64,000 bases of DNA from Quillaja saponaria (taxonomy: Eukaryota; Streptophyta; Magnoliopsida; Fabales; Quillajaceae): positions 15,004,001-15,068,000 of the forward strand of contig CM055607.1 in the NCBI GenBank assembly GCA_029379385.1, given 5' to 3'. This document shows, piece after piece, positions 1-12,492 of the stretch. The notes beneath the pieces were generated by a model. That model saw only the letters and a list, made by a program, of their open reading frames with translations. It searched no databases and was not told the DNA's origin. The position numbers were made by a program, and so were the translations under genes. Each line of letters begins with the position of its first letter. Within the stretch, counting starts at the first letter, position 1.

Positions 1-1168
1 TCAGGCTTCCTACATAAATAACATTATTTAGTATTCAAAAGTTGAAGCAAAATCACAGTTTTGCCTCCCATTGCTTTTTGGAACTGATGCCAACAGCTGA
101 TTTGCTAAATTAGTGCTTTTCACAAGAAGAGAAACATTATCTGGGAAACAAATCATTTACCATTTAAACTACTTCAGAAATGCTGAGAGCACAACAACAC
201 AGCCAAAAGCATAAAGTGGTCCGCAAACAAAAAATTTATATACATTCCTCAATAGAACAAGCCAACAAGGACAGCCCAGGTCGTACCTATACTACAAAAA
301 TCCACCATAACAAGGACAAACCCAGATCAATTCAAGCTGATATTCCTCAGCAGAACATCTTCCATTACCTGGGTTTTTATTGTTGCCTATGTATAAACTA
401 CTTGTTTCAAAACCTTTGAATTAAATAAAAATATAAGATTAAGTCTCCTCCCTCTCCACTATCTTTCTCTGAAGCCTTATCTCTCCTCCTTCCCCTCTCC
501 TATCCCCTTTCAACTTCCTTTCCCCTTACCGCTCTACATTAAAATCACTCATATCCCCAACCAAGTTTGGTGTTACACAAAAAAAAAGTGTTTTCAGAAA
601 CTACTCTACTCTTCCCCAAAACAGCCAACAAATCCATCAAATTGAGAGAGAAAATTACAGCAAACGAACTACAATAATCACAATCAATAAACCATTTTAG
701 AACAAAGTTATAAATTGACTTTGCCAAAAAGTACCTTTCCAAATTCAGTTCATCTTATGAATCAATATATGAGAGAATAAGAAGGTAATAAACTAATAAT
801 AGGAGTTCCTATCTCCCGAAATTCCACCCATAGAAGTAATTTTACCATCAGGAAACGTATGTTTCTCCAACAGCACCCTATCCACATACATAGAACTTAA
901 ATGCAACAAAATCTGGCTCATTACCAGCACAAGAAGACAAAACCCCATCCCAGGTCTCCAAAACCATTACAAACCAGAAGAAACAACAAAATCACAACAA
1001 ATTAAAAAGAACAAACCAAAAACACAGATACCCAGTTGAGGATTTCGAGTAAAATGTCTTCGCATACGACCAATTGAAACTATAACATCTGGGTTTCGCT
1101 CAAATGAAGAAAATCGGAACTAAGATTAAATAAATGAAAGCAAACTAAAAACCAAAAAATCTCGTACC
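1..1168 (-). other. Presumed first intron of the left-edge gene
   Basis: Read on the minus strand this is T-rich sequence with pyrimidine tracts (for example around 430-540), typical of a plant intron. No second coding exon could be recognised. It depends entirely on the first-exon call being right. Confidence 0.3.
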
Positions 1169-1250
1169 AAGAGCTCCGGAACTAACGCATATTTCCCGGA
1201 GAAGGAAATCGAAGAAAAGAGACCTCTTGATTGTACCGGTGCTAGCCATC
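1169..1250 (-). CDS. First coding exon of an unidentified gene leaving the window on the left
   Basis: On the minus strand an ATG at 1250 opens a frame of about 27 codons starting MASTGTIKRSLFF. It meets a plausible donor (CTCTTG then GTACGAG) at about 1168. The sequence downstream on that strand is T-rich and intron-like with no convincing second exon, so the gene would have a long first intron and continue beyond position 1. Upstream of the ATG (about 1350-1430) the DNA is unusually GC-rich for this window, as expected of a 5' UTR or core promoter. I do not recognise the peptide and assign no function. A chance frame next to a donor-like site is the main alternative. Confidence 0.4.
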
Positions 1251-1886
1251 AAATGTGCTTTTGGTGTCCCTGTTCTTCACAAATCAAAACTTTTTGTTGG
1301 GTCTGTTTTTATTTATTAATGAGGTTTTCGAAAATGAATAAAATAATTGTTTGTGTTCTGTGTCGCCTCTACCCTCTACCGATGCGTTGCCCACGGTGGA
1401 CCAGTGGCCCTTCCCGCACGCGACGTTTCAAATAAAAGAAACATTTTTTTTTTCTTTTACTTAGTCCTTTGAAGTCAATTACTACAACGGGTAGTAATTT
1501 CTCCCCTCCCTTTGACTTCTTGGGGTGCTAAGGTTGGGCAGTAAAGACGCCATGTTTTTCTGGCTTCTGTTATGTTTGGCCTCTGTACAGTTCCTTTGCT
1601 GCTAATGCAATTTTGACATGGTTTATGTCTAGCTTAGATGCATTCCTACTAATCTCCCAATCATTTATATTGGGATAAAAAAATTATAAGAATTTTACTT
1701 ATATATATATATATATATATTTATTATTAATTTTTTTTTTTGTTGAAGATTCAAAGTTCAATCCATGAAGTGAATTGAAAAAAATGCACATTCTTAACCG
1801 TTATCACTAACTCATAGTATATAGTGTTACTGAAGACCTAAATTATTTATTTTTCACTTTTATTTTTTCTGCAATAAATTTATCTA

Positions 1887-2224
1887 GAATTTTTCTAACG
1901 AGTGTCTTAACTCCAAATGACACTGGTTAAACTACAATAATTATAATTTTTGTAAAGTAATAATTTATGTATTAAATAGCACTGATCACTACTATAATAA
2001 ATGAATTAACCTCTATTTATAAAAGAATTTTTCTAACAAGTGCCAATAGGACACTTGTTAAGGTGATAAATATAAAAATTTTGTATTATTAATTATAGTG
2101 GTTGACTATGATTTCAGTGCTGCGTAATAAATAATTTTTTATTTTTGAAATGTTTCAAATTCCAAAGCTTATATTTATTGCACCTTATCAAGTCTTCTTT
2201 GGACACTAGTTAAAGAAATCCTTT
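1887..2224. repeat. MITE-like element, two overlapping or nested copies
   Basis: An end motif close to AATTTTTCTAACAAGTG occurs at about 1889 and again at about 2028. The inverse motif (GGACACTAGTTAAAGAAATCC) closes the unit at about 2200-2222, so the second copy is a roughly 200-bp AT-rich unit with terminal inverted repeats and no coding capacity. The first copy lacks its right end. Part of it (ATAATTTATGTATTAAATA) recurs near 34.2 kb, which supports a dispersed family. No target-site duplication was established and the superfamily is unknown. Confidence 0.5.
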
Positions 2225-2340
2225 ATAAAATTTTAACAATTATTCTCATGACACTTTTTAGAAATTCATTTATCTAAAATATATTAGCTCAAATGTTTAT
2301 CACGTGCTTCAATCTAACTGCACTTGAACCATAATTTAGT

Positions 2341-2535
2341 TATGAGATTTTCTAACAAGTGACTAAGATTAATATGACATATATGAAAATTTGTAGTATT
2401 TATTATAACTGTTGATCATGATTTCAATGACATTTAATTCATAAATTATTATTTTTATAAAATTTTAATTTTTAATAATTATAATTATTATATTTTGGTA
2501 AGTGTCCTAGGAACACCTTCTCAACAAATCCTTTA
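2341..2535. repeat. Further MITE-like copy of the same family
   Basis: It begins GAGATTTTCTAACAAGTG and ends with GTGTCCTAGGAACACC followed by TTCTCAACAAATCC, which read inverted resembles the start. The length is about 195 bp and it is AT-rich and non-coding. It lies about 115 bp from the preceding copies. Confidence 0.45.
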
Positions 2536-4779
2536 GTTATTGATCTCCCAATTCTATAAATCGTACTCAAATTTCTCACTCTTGTGATAATTTGTTTGGT
2601 TAAATGTGCAAACTAAATTTTATGCTTCCAATAAATTAATGTTGGGTTTTCTGGGCACTTTCTAAAGTTGATGTTTAGAAAAATGTAGAAAGAACATTAC
2701 AAATTTGTCACTCATACAATTTTTCCTTATAGCAACAGGGTGTGCACAACTCTAGCTTTTTTATTTTTATACCTCGGGTAGGCTACATTATTGCTTTCTT
2801 ATTTAGACTGCTTTATGTTCCTTGCTTGGAGGTAAAGGGACCTTTCAGTTTTGGGTCTTGAGAATGACATGAGAAATCCTGCATGGTGGTCCTTTCCACT
2901 CCGAGCCATTAGGCATTATGGAGTGCCCTCTAGGACCTCAGGCTTCACCATGGAATTCGGCTCCTGGACCAATAAATATTTATTAATGGGACATAAGCAT
3001 ATCAATTATATAATATATAGTTTTTTAATCAAAGTAACTTCTTATGTGGAATAAAATAACACTCTAATCAACAATGATAACTCATGAAAAATTTATCACT
3101 TTTTGGATATAAATTCTAGTCATCAACTTGAAAATTTCAATGTATATGACACAATTTAACCAAAAAAAAAAAAAAAAAAACCTTTAAAACAATAGTATAG
3201 CTATTAAAAACAACAAAATTTATTATATATTGATTAATGGAAACAATATATATAAAATATTACATAATTTTTTTCTGCTTTTAACTTTCATTGTGATGGC
3301 TCAATAGACAAAATAATAAAATCACGACTAATGTTAATTTACATAGTCCAATATGGGGATTAATTAAAACATAATTTCTTGATAGTGTGTTGATTGGTCT
3401 AGAAATAAAAAATGCTATCAGATACATATCAGAAATATTATAAAAATATTATAAACTCTTAGAAATATATAAAAACATGTAAAAAATATATATATATAAA
3501 TACAGTCCGATGTTTCCAATTTTATAGTTTGCATAGAGCATCCTTAGAAAATAAATTAAATTAAGCAGATTCTGTAAGTATGACCAATGTCATCCATATC
3601 TAATTCTAATCTTTTCATGCATCATGCATTTAGATAATGTTTATCACAAACAATAATATTAAAAGAAAAAATGGTAAAGAAAAACAAGAATCAGGTTCAA
3701 CAAGCATATTATTATGTCTGGTAGTATGTGTCTATATATATGGCTTTTGACAATTACATGGAGTCTAATTTTTGTTTTATATCAACGTTGGTTGTATTAC
3801 TTAAAAAAAAAAATTGTATTAACAAAAGAGTACATATTAATTTGGAAATAGTTGCTACATATATTAACAAGAAATCAATCGTCATTTGTGGCCTCAATAA
3901 AATCATACTCTACTTTAGCACAAATACCTACTTCTCACCTATATCAGAATCCTTTTGGTATTACTTTAATAAACAATACTATTAATGATAGACTATACAT
4001 CAGTGTTAGTTAACAAATAAGTCTCTCAATATATATATATATACTAGCTTCATCACACACGTTCTTGTTCTTTCATATTTAGAGATTTATATATATATAT
4101 TAGCTAACTATATATTAATTGTTTTAATTATAAAATAATTATTTGAAAAGGTTATTGTGAGTGAATGTGTTTCTATTTAGCTATTAAATTTTTTTTAGTT
4201 TAGTGTGGGTAGATAGGGGAGTATTTGTTTTTATTTTTTTTGAATAAAAAATAGATAAAAAGTTCATGGAAAAGATTTTTGTTAGATTAATTTTTTTAAA
4301 ATAGAATAAATTGACAAAAAAAAAAATAACCTGTATTAAAAGTGCAAGAAATTATAAATATAAGGTACTGTAAAAAAGTTTATAGTAAAAAAAAAAGTTC
4401 AAGCCAGAACATATATTTTTAGAATAGTATATGTATATATATATATATATATATATCCGACTATCTCTATTTCTTATTTTTTAACAAATTAACCTCAATA
4501 AAAAAAATTATGACAGATTTAGATGTCATACTATTTTTCTTCTCAAATCTAATTGTTATTTTTTATAACAAATCTTGAAAATTTTCATTTATCGTCATGA
4601 AATGTTGTTAATTATATGTGTATGACATATTACAATTCATATAATTTTATTCAATAATAAAATAAAGTTATTTAATAACTATATAACATTATTATATATT
4701 ATGTACTTTAGTTACTAAATAATTCTCTACAATTATCATGATAAAACTCATAGAATAAAAGCAATAAAAACAAGAACCA
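2536..4779. other. AT-rich intergenic sequence with simple repeats
   Basis: No gene is supported. The stretch holds a poly-A run at about 3163-3180, short AT microsatellites (about 4030-4042 and 4434-4454), and one patch of more balanced composition at about 2815-2975 that I could not assign. The short frames present are AT-rich and carry no recognisable motif. Confidence 0.5.
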
Positions 4780-5990
4780 TGATGACATCATGCTTATGAG
4801 ATGTATTTTCTTAAACTTTATTCTTAAACATTCCTAACCGTATGAACATTAATAATGAGAATTAACGATCTGGTTAAATTAGTAATGTTATGTTCACTCA
4901 ATTATTGAAGGTGATCGATTTCTTGATCACTTGTGTTGTAATGCAAGTGATCTTTAGACTTAAGGCAACATAAATACATGAGTACACTATAAGGGATCTA
5001 TTGCTTTTAGTAAAGAGATAGAATTATCTAGTTAAGACATAGCTTAGAAAGTTCCTAGCCAGGGTAGTGTGAACTTGATTAATGAATCTAGATTTCACCA
5101 CACAAGTGATGAATTATTGATAGATATATCAAATTAAACAATTTGGTTTAATTTGAGGTCTGATAGTATTTCATACTTTAATCAATAGATGATAGAAAAG
5201 TTGAATGACATGGTAACAGACGACAAAAATGTTTACAATTATATTTATTATATAGGTAGTCATCACATGTTGCTATCTAGGTATTAATTTTGATTTATAG
5301 GTAACTCAAGAATTAATCAACTAACTAATTCTCATTAATAAGTGAATCAGAAGTTATTTTGATTCAAAACAATTAGAATGTTGTTCTAATTAATTAGATA
5401 ATGATCTATTAAAAATGTATTAAATTAATATAACATACTGGTCAACTTAAAATGAATCTACAAGGCCATACACTAAACAATGTAAATTAATTAGAGTAGT
5501 TTTAGACTTACAAGTAATTGCAAATAATTGGTATTTAACTAAGATAAGGTTTGACTAGCTACTATTGTCCTATTTAACCAAAACTTTAGGAGTTAGGATT
5601 TGATCGTAACACTTAAGTTTTAGCCAACACCAAATTTAATTGAGATTAGACTAATCATCATTCTACATAAGATTCACATTATATATGCTTAGAGAGATAC
5701 AATGAACAACTAAAGATCTTTACAGAGGGAGTTTTAGCAATGGAGCGTGTATGAGAACCTGAAAGCTTCTATGCTTGTGCTAGCATACACAAGGAAGTTT
5801 TCGATAATTCCTTCTCATCTCAAAGAGGAGAGCTCTTGAACGATTTTACTTGTGTGGATACAGTTAGAGGTTGGATACATATATAATTACTAAATACTTT
5901 AATCTTAAAATATCTACCCATAAATTTTAAATGATGACAATTCAATATGTTCTACACCTCATATCAAAACTATAATTATTAAATAAAATG
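4780..5990. other. Unassigned sequence, possibly a decayed retroelement
   Basis: Composition is less biased than the flanks. The stretch 4980-5110 and the region around 5690-5880 look like the non-coding leader of a large non-autonomous LTR element. No LTR ends, primer-binding site or coding domain could be fixed, so this is only an impression. Confidence 0.2.
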
Positions 5991-7669
5991 ACTAAAGAAC
6001 CGTATGAGCAACATGCGTAAAGCCTTTCTAGGTGGAGAGTTGAGTTCTCAAAAACTTCATTTACAATTCACAAATCATCTCTTGTCCTTTATAGGAATAT
6101 ACAAGAAATTACCGTATTTGTGTCTGTTTTTCGCAGACTCAGATGCCACACTAATTGCATCTGAAATTTTTCTATCTGAGTGCATAACTACAAACATAGA
6201 TACTTGTTAAAAAAATTGAATTATTTTACAGATGCAAATAATGGTTTAAGTTTAGCACTATTTTTCACGAGCTTATTTGCATATGTGTAATTTCTAACAA
6301 TGTCTGTCTATGCAAACATAAATATAAAATATTTATTTTAAAATTTATGAATATGCATCTGTCACCGTTGTTCTCAAGTCTGTTGTCGTTGTTGAAGAGG
6401 TTCACCACCATTGAGAAAGTCCTTTTTCCCTGTCCAAAGACCACTGAGCAACTTTAGTTTAGAGATTAGCCATTTTCATTTTTTGAAAGTCAAGTCTTTT
6501 CATTTTTAATATTCTAGGTGAACTACTATACTGTTGCGTGATAAAATGAAAAGATGGTTGTCTTTTACGGTCACCATTTTTGTGCTACTATTGAGTCGAA
6601 GTTAAAGTTTAAAACTAAGCTTCATTGGCTAAACTCGAATGGAGACTAAGAGTAGTCAAAATAATATGGGCTTCATTTTATGCTAGTAGCTCGTTACATA
6701 ATTGAAACTCATGAGCCAAAAACTCAGTTAGAACTTATCCATATAGTCTGCTTTGCTTTTTAGTTGTTAAAATGAACTAACTTGAGTTTTTTTAATAGAA
6801 ACTCGTCCACAATTACATTAGGAGTTTTTATTTATTTAGCTATTGTCAATGTAGGCTTTGGAAAGAAAACTAGAAACGTTCTAGGAAAATATAATTAGCT
6901 GTAGATTTAAAATTTTTTAAAGATGAGAATGTTGGGTTTTAATATAGTTAAGGCTGAATTACTAGTTTTGTATAAGTGCGAAAGCAACTGACCTCCGATG
7001 CACTTCTTGTTTGACTTTTAATTTAAAATTTGAAAGGGTTAGACTTGGTATCGCTCTTGATGTTAGAAAACTAATTGTTAAGGAAAATTAATTTCCATAT
7101 TCTTACTTCTACCTACCAGCAAACCCATTTTCGTAGTCTTTGAATCACTTGGAGTCTGGACTTTACTAAAACATGTAGGTTATGTTTGATCTTTCAAGAA
7201 TATAATGGATCTTGAAAACATTATGAGCCATAGTGTAGGTATCTAGTTGTGCCATTTCATATTATCTATTGTTGAAAAAAGAGAGGTTAGCTTTCCTTTT
7301 CTGATGATATAATCTTTTGATTTATGATGGCATCATATAGCTAAAAGTATTATAGCTTTACATTAAGCTAGAGTCTGCAATTATGAGTTTTCAGGGTTTT
7401 TCTTATAATAATAAAGGAAAGGTCGGGACCTCGTAGATTAGGGGTCAAAAGAATTTTTGAGAAAACAAGTTGGTAGAATCTTCCTTCACTAACTAGAAAT
7501 AAATCAATCCAGATACTCACTGAAACTAACCTTCAACCAAAGTCCAAACCAGTTGGCTGACTATTAGCTAACAAGCATAAATATATTTGAAACAATCTTC
7601 AAAAGTGTAAACAATTCTAAACCTTTACTCAAAACTATCTACCCTTATATAAGAAATCTAAACATAACA
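5991..7669. other. Intergenic, nothing recognised
   Basis: Both strands carry frequent stops. I saw no domain motif, terminal repeat or RNA gene. Confidence 0.4.
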
Positions 7670-7959
7670 AATGATCCTACTGATATGCTCCTTATACAAT
7701 ATTTGTCACATGAACCCTGTAACTTTCATCAATCAATATCATAAGCATAGCAAGGAAAAAGTTGATGTAAATATAATTAAGAATCTTTCATCTGATCCAT
7801 CCACAACAATAACTCCATCTCCTTCTACATCTGCAGCTCCATCTCCGTTTACAACTACAACTTCATCTTCCATTGTTTCGTCACTTACTTCATCCTCAGA
7901 GTAGGTTCGGAACCTAACTAATGTGGGCTCTTCACAAATCCTATAAAGTTCAGAATCCG

Positions 7960-8480
7960 TATCGACATGTAAATTACAATTTCAATTTTAAGAATATTTC
8001 TTATTTACTGTTTTTATTTTATGTATTTCATTGTTTTTACACGTTCTGAATTATATTGCAATTTCAGCTTATCAGGAAGTCGAGCATGGAATGGATCTTG
8101 AACCCCATATGGAGGTGGCGTCCCTCATGTTGAGGGCGACGTCATTAAGTGAGCCACATCGTGGGCACAAAGTGGGAAAAGGAACAAGATTGTCCTTCCA
8201 TTTGATAGTGTGGAAGATCGCCCACTCATCCATATAGCCAGAGACATGTAAATCATTTTCATATTTTTCTATTCAAATGTATTTATAGTTTGTATCTTGC
8301 TTATGTGCGTATCTTTTTGTCTGTATTGCGAGTATTTATTGGGGATGATCTCAAGGACATGAAGGCAGGCATTACCATTTCCAATATTGTCATCAAGTAC
8401 CTTCCAAGTCCAATCTTCTACTTTTAAAAAATTTTCGTGGAGACGAATGCCTGTTACTATAATGATTTTATGGAAGTACA
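7960..8480 (+). pseudogene. Possible remnant of a PTTA/En-Spm (CACTA) transposase
   Basis: Between about 8095 and 8250 the plus strand has less biased base use. One frame reads GKRNKIVLPFDSVEDRPLIHIARDM-like sequence, reminiscent of the segment of plant PTTA/En-Spm transposases where a basic stretch precedes a conserved phenylalanine-aspartate turn. About 60 nt earlier is a Ser/Thr/Pro-rich frame (7671-7904). The frame is broken and only a short piece is readable. Similarity is from memory of the family, so the call is weak; it could be any decayed transposon gene. Confidence 0.25.
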
Positions 8481-8734
8481 ATTAATTTAATATATTGTTA
8501 AAATGAAAAAACACTTATGAACTGATGATTTGTTATTTAGGTGAATATATAGATCATAAACAAAGTTGTATTCCCCAAAGTGAAAAAAGAAATAATAAAA
8601 TTGAGTGACATTAATTATTTGTTGCCAAAAGATTGGACGCAAACCATAAACTATCTAACTTTTACCTAATACCAAGGCCAAAGCATGCTATACATATGTG
8701 GAAGCCCATGTTCCCTATGAACCTGATTTGTGTA

Positions 8735-9195
8735 AAATATACAGGATGACAGTGAGACCAGCTATGTTGTATGGTACCGAATGTTGGGCAGTTAAGAAGC
8801 AACACTCGCATAAGATGGGAGTAGCCGAAATGAGAATGTTGAGATGGATGATCGGACATACAAGAAAGGATAGAATAAGGAATGAAGAGATCCATAAGAA
8901 GGTGGAAGTAGCACCTATAGAAGAGAAAATGAGGGAGAATCGCCTACGTTGGTTTGGACATATCCAACGTCGGTCAATAGATGCAGTAGTTAAGAAAGGT
9001 GACTTGGTACAGGTGTCAAGTGTTAAACGAGGTAAGGGGAAACAGAAACTTACATGGGGGGCAGTCATCGAGAAAGATATGGTTGCTCTAGGGATTACTG
9101 AAAATGTTGTATTGGATCGATGCGAATAGAAGAAAAAGATTCATATAGTCGGACCCAACTAGTTTGGGATTTAAGGCTTATGAGTTGAGTATCCA
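8735..9195 (+). mobile_element. 3' end of an RTE-type LINE reverse transcriptase, plus strand
   Basis: The frame reads the end of a plant non-LTR reverse transcriptase: VRPAMLYGTECWAVK, then AEMRMLRWMIGHTRKDRIRN, then ENRLRWFGHIQRR, a diverged GKGKQKLTW segment and a stop at 9127-9129. These are hallmark blocks of the C-terminal part of RTE-like LINE ORFs in plants. After the stop, ACCCAACTAGTTTGGGATT resembles the usual 3' end of such elements. The 5' part (endonuclease and catalytic reverse transcriptase core) is missing, so this is a 5'-truncated dead copy. Confidence 0.85.
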
Positions 9196-9489
9196 AAAAT
9201 CTCACTTTTTTAATGTATAACATTAAATTCAAGCTCCATTCATTTATTTTTACAATGACATTTAAAAAGGATCAACTCACTTCATTAATCTCTAAAAATT
9301 GTGATCATCACATAATCTATATATACACATACGAACTTTGTTATGTTTGTCCCAGAACAGCCTTTTTGCTCATTGCACTATGACTTATCTCTCTTAGAAC
9401 TCGGAAGGATCACAACGTGTGAAGAATATTTTCTTCTATACACTTAAATTATATGAAAAATAAATTAATAAAAAACAACATTATTTAGA

Positions 9490-9935
9490 TTGGACTTATG
9501 ATATCAACTCAACTAAACTCCTTAAATCTCAAACTTATTGGAATTGATTATATAAATTCTTTTTCGTCATTTACATCAATTTAATACATCATTTTTAGTA
9601 ATGCCTAGAGCAATCATATCCTTATCAATAAATATCCCAATGTAATTTTCGGTCTCTCTCTACTCCGTATAATACATTTCACCAATACCAAGCCACATTT
9701 TCTAATTACGGCGTTCACTAGCCTACGTTGGATATGTCCAAATTAACGTAAATAATTTTTCATACTTTTCTCTTCAATGGATGCTACCTCAACCTTCTTA
9801 TATATCTCCTCATTTTGTATTTATATTTCTTTTATACACTCAGTCATCCATTTCAACAATCTTCATCATATGCAAGTGTTGTTTCTTATCTTCCCAACAT
9901 TCAGAACTATACAACATAGTATGTCTTACTACCAT
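9490..9935 (-). mobile_element. 3' part of an RTE-type LINE, minus strand, interrupted by a solo LTR
   Basis: Read on the minus strand from 9935, the sequence gives decayed counterparts of the plus-strand copy next door: RHTMLYSSECWEDKKQH, then a region with stops, then an equivalent of the FGHIQRR block around 9720-9735. The tail near 9490-9535 matches the same AACTAGTTTGGGATT-like end in reverse. It is more damaged than the plus-strand copy. The element resumes at 12174 beyond the solo LTR. Confidence 0.75.
9931..9935. repeat. Target-site duplication, left copy (ACCAT)
   Basis: Five bases identical to those directly after the LTR end at 12174-12178; the size matches LTR-retrotransposon integrase. 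Confidence 0.8.
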
Positions 9936-12173
9936 TGTGACACCTTACTTTCCTAATCCTATACTTAATTTAATTAGTGTCTTAATATCTAAATTAATTA
10001 TTGATTACCTCTTTATTACTAAGCTTCATTCTATACCATTAATTCTTGAACCACCTAAGCCATTTCTCCACCCAAAATTTTTCTTTTTCCTTTTTATTCT
10101 TTCATGGTTGAATTCATTAAAACCAATTTACCCATTTGACTAACATTAATTCCTTTAACTTGATTTAATTCTTGACTTGTCAACTTAATTAAAATCGATT
10201 AGACACTTAGTGGACCAAATCACTCCTTTTTACCTCCATTTTATTACTTGCTTTTTACCTTTTTATTACTCTATTAGCTAAATTAAACACCTCTTTTTCC
10301 TAATTGATTCTACTTGGCCGGTTTTATCAAAAGGATAATTAAAGACTTACAAATAGACATAGTCTTTCATTTTATTAATTTACATGACACTTATTATTTA
10401 CATAGACTTCACACTAAGTTTGGACCTAAAAAGAAACTATTACAATTATTTTATAAATTTCCCTTAAACAACCAAGTTAAGTCCAAACTATGCATATATA
10501 CCTAACTATGGTCATTACTAGATTTTTTTTTACTTTACCTAGGACTTGATGACCATAACCCAAAATATTCGGTCATTATTCCACTTAGGTGGTTAATGAA
10601 ACTACACAAACTGGTCGTAAGAGGGCTATTCTCGTCTCCCTCTTCATACCATCAGTCCACTACTTGCCATCCTTTATGTAATATACACGGTTCCATCTTC
10701 CAAGGAACAAACAAACACAGAAAAAGTTTTCACAATAAACACCTCCATAAAAATCAATTATCTTGCACATCAAGATGAAGGAAAATGAGTCAAATCTCAA
10801 CAAGCTTTCATATATAGCAACGAGAAATATCTTGATGGCAGTTTAAAAAATATAGAAATATGCAAACGCAAATTTTATTATTTTCTTCTTTTCCACTCCT
10901 TAATTACTATCTTGAACGATTCACTCAAACACGAGGTTGCCTTACAAGGACTTTGATATACCATGGATACTACCTCTTATATACATGACATCACCTTTCA
11001 ATAGTAAAATCAATAATATGGTTTGAGTATCCACCCTTTTAGGATACCTGGTGAACTTCGGCTAACATAAACTCAAGACAAAGTTACTAGAATTATTATC
11101 CTTTTCCTTTTCCTTTAAACTTCCCACAAAATGAATCATTTTCATTATTATCATTTTATATGCATGAAAGACATGATAGTATCATGAAGAATATAGAAGT
11201 GCCAAGGAATTAAGAAGTGAAACAAGATAAAATAAATAAAGATATGCATAAATACTTGCCTAATACCCTTAGTCTTTTTATTTTCTCTCTTTCTTTCCTA
11301 TGCCTCTTCTTTCTCCTTGTTTCGGTTTTCCTTCTTCCTCCTTCTTCCTACAATCTTGCTTCCTCCTCCTTTTTTTCACGTTTTTCCTTTTTTTTCTAGG
11401 ATTAACGCCTTTCCTTTTCTTTCTTTAGCCTACGGTTTTGGTTTTCTTTTCTCGGAGGTTACGATTTTACTTCTTTTGGTGTGTGTTTATGTTTAAGGTT
11501 TGTTTCTTCTTTTGGTAAGGTATTTTTGGTCACTAGGAATGTGTGTTTGTGGGTTTTAAGGAGATATGACCAGTTTATATAAGAGTTCAATTCCCTTGGC
11601 TTCTTCTTCATTAATATATGCTAATCATTCTTACTTTTTCATCTTCCACTAGTTTTCTTTCAAGTTGCCTCCTTCCTTTTCACATGTCTTTCCTCTCTTA
11701 GGTTCCTTGCATTTAATGAAATTTTACACCTATGTAGATTTAATTAATGCATTCACACCCTCTTAACTTCTTCCCCATTGTTTTGGTTTAATTCTTCCTA
11801 GGTTAGTTTTTTTCTTGTTCCATTCATTCTAACTACTTCTTAACTACCTAGTTCCATTGTAACATAGTTTCCATAACTAGAATGATGATGTCATGATGAT
11901 GTTATGGTGATGTCATCCTAATGATGTCTCCTATCTTTCAATCCTAACTAAACTAACTAGACGATGATGTTATCAAACTATATGATGATGTCACCGTATG
12001 ATGTCACTATTTTCACATTTGAAAATTCACCTAAAATTTTTAGAAATTAAATGCATAGAATAATTGCATGAAAATTCCTACCAAATGTATGTATTAGGCT
12101 AATTATATGCTTAACCATAATTAATATCTATTTAGTCAAATTTAAACTAGATTAAATTTATCAGGATGTTACA
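9936..12173. mobile_element. Solo LTR, Ty3-type, 2238 bp
   Basis: The unit starts TGTGACACC and ends GATGTTACA, the short inverted termini typical of plant Ty3-type LTRs. The five bases before it (ACCAT, 9931-9935) are repeated immediately after it (12174-12178), a 5-bp target-site duplication. Antisense LINE sequence lies on both sides, so it inserted into a LINE, and the internal region was later lost by LTR-LTR recombination. A TATA-like TTTATATAAG at 11574-11583 marks a probable promoter, making about 1.6 kb of U3 and about 0.57 kb of R-U5. No coding capacity is recognised inside. Confidence 0.85.
11574..11583 (+). promoter_or_regulatory. TATA-like promoter element of the solo LTR
   Basis: TTTATATAAG about 600 bp before the LTR 3' end, the usual place for the U3 promoter. 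The orientation assumes the element runs on the plus strand. Confidence 0.45.
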
Positions 12174-12178
12174 ACCAT
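12174..12178. repeat. Target-site duplication, right copy (ACCAT)
   Basis: Partner of 9931-9935. The LINE sequence continues from here. Confidence 0.8.
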
Positions 12179-12430
12179 CCTATAAAATTTTCATTTCTAT
12201 CTATTCAGAATTTTATGATCATATTCAATTTCTGATGCATTTCATCACTTCATCTATCATGCCTTAATTCTATGATTTATAACATGCTCAATTGCGCCAT
12301 CTTTTTGTAGGAATAAACCTAAATACTTAAACACGTATTTCATTGGGATTGTCTGATTATCAAAAATTATTTCAATTAAGCCTTCTTTAGCGTGACTAAA
12401 ATCGCACTTCATATACTCGGTTACCTTAAT
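12179..12430 (-). mobile_element. Upstream part of the interrupted antisense LINE
   Basis: Antisense reverse-transcriptase sequence resumes directly after the target-site duplication. It aligns by eye with the antisense LINE piece at 58258-58640 (for example TTCATCACTTCATCTATC here and CGTCACTTCATCCATCC there). It corresponds to the segment just downstream of the catalytic core of an RTE-type enzyme. It stops abruptly near 12430. Confidence 0.65.
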
Positions 12431-12468
12431 TGAATTTTGTAAAATGACATCAAGTAAAAGAAAAATTA

Positions 12469-12492
12469 TATAAATAAAGTTACAAAAATGCT
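12469..12492. repeat. 24-bp direct repeat, left copy
   Basis: Identical over 24 bases to 14792-14815, beginning TATAAATAAAG and ending AAAAATGCT. The MULE-derived frame becomes recognisable right where this copy ends. Confidence 0.6.

Noticed and set aside
1..1250. Left-edge gene as the kinesin that precedes GCP3 in Arabidopsis
   Set aside because: The exon-1 peptide does not resemble a kinesin N-terminus and no motor-domain sequence is present.
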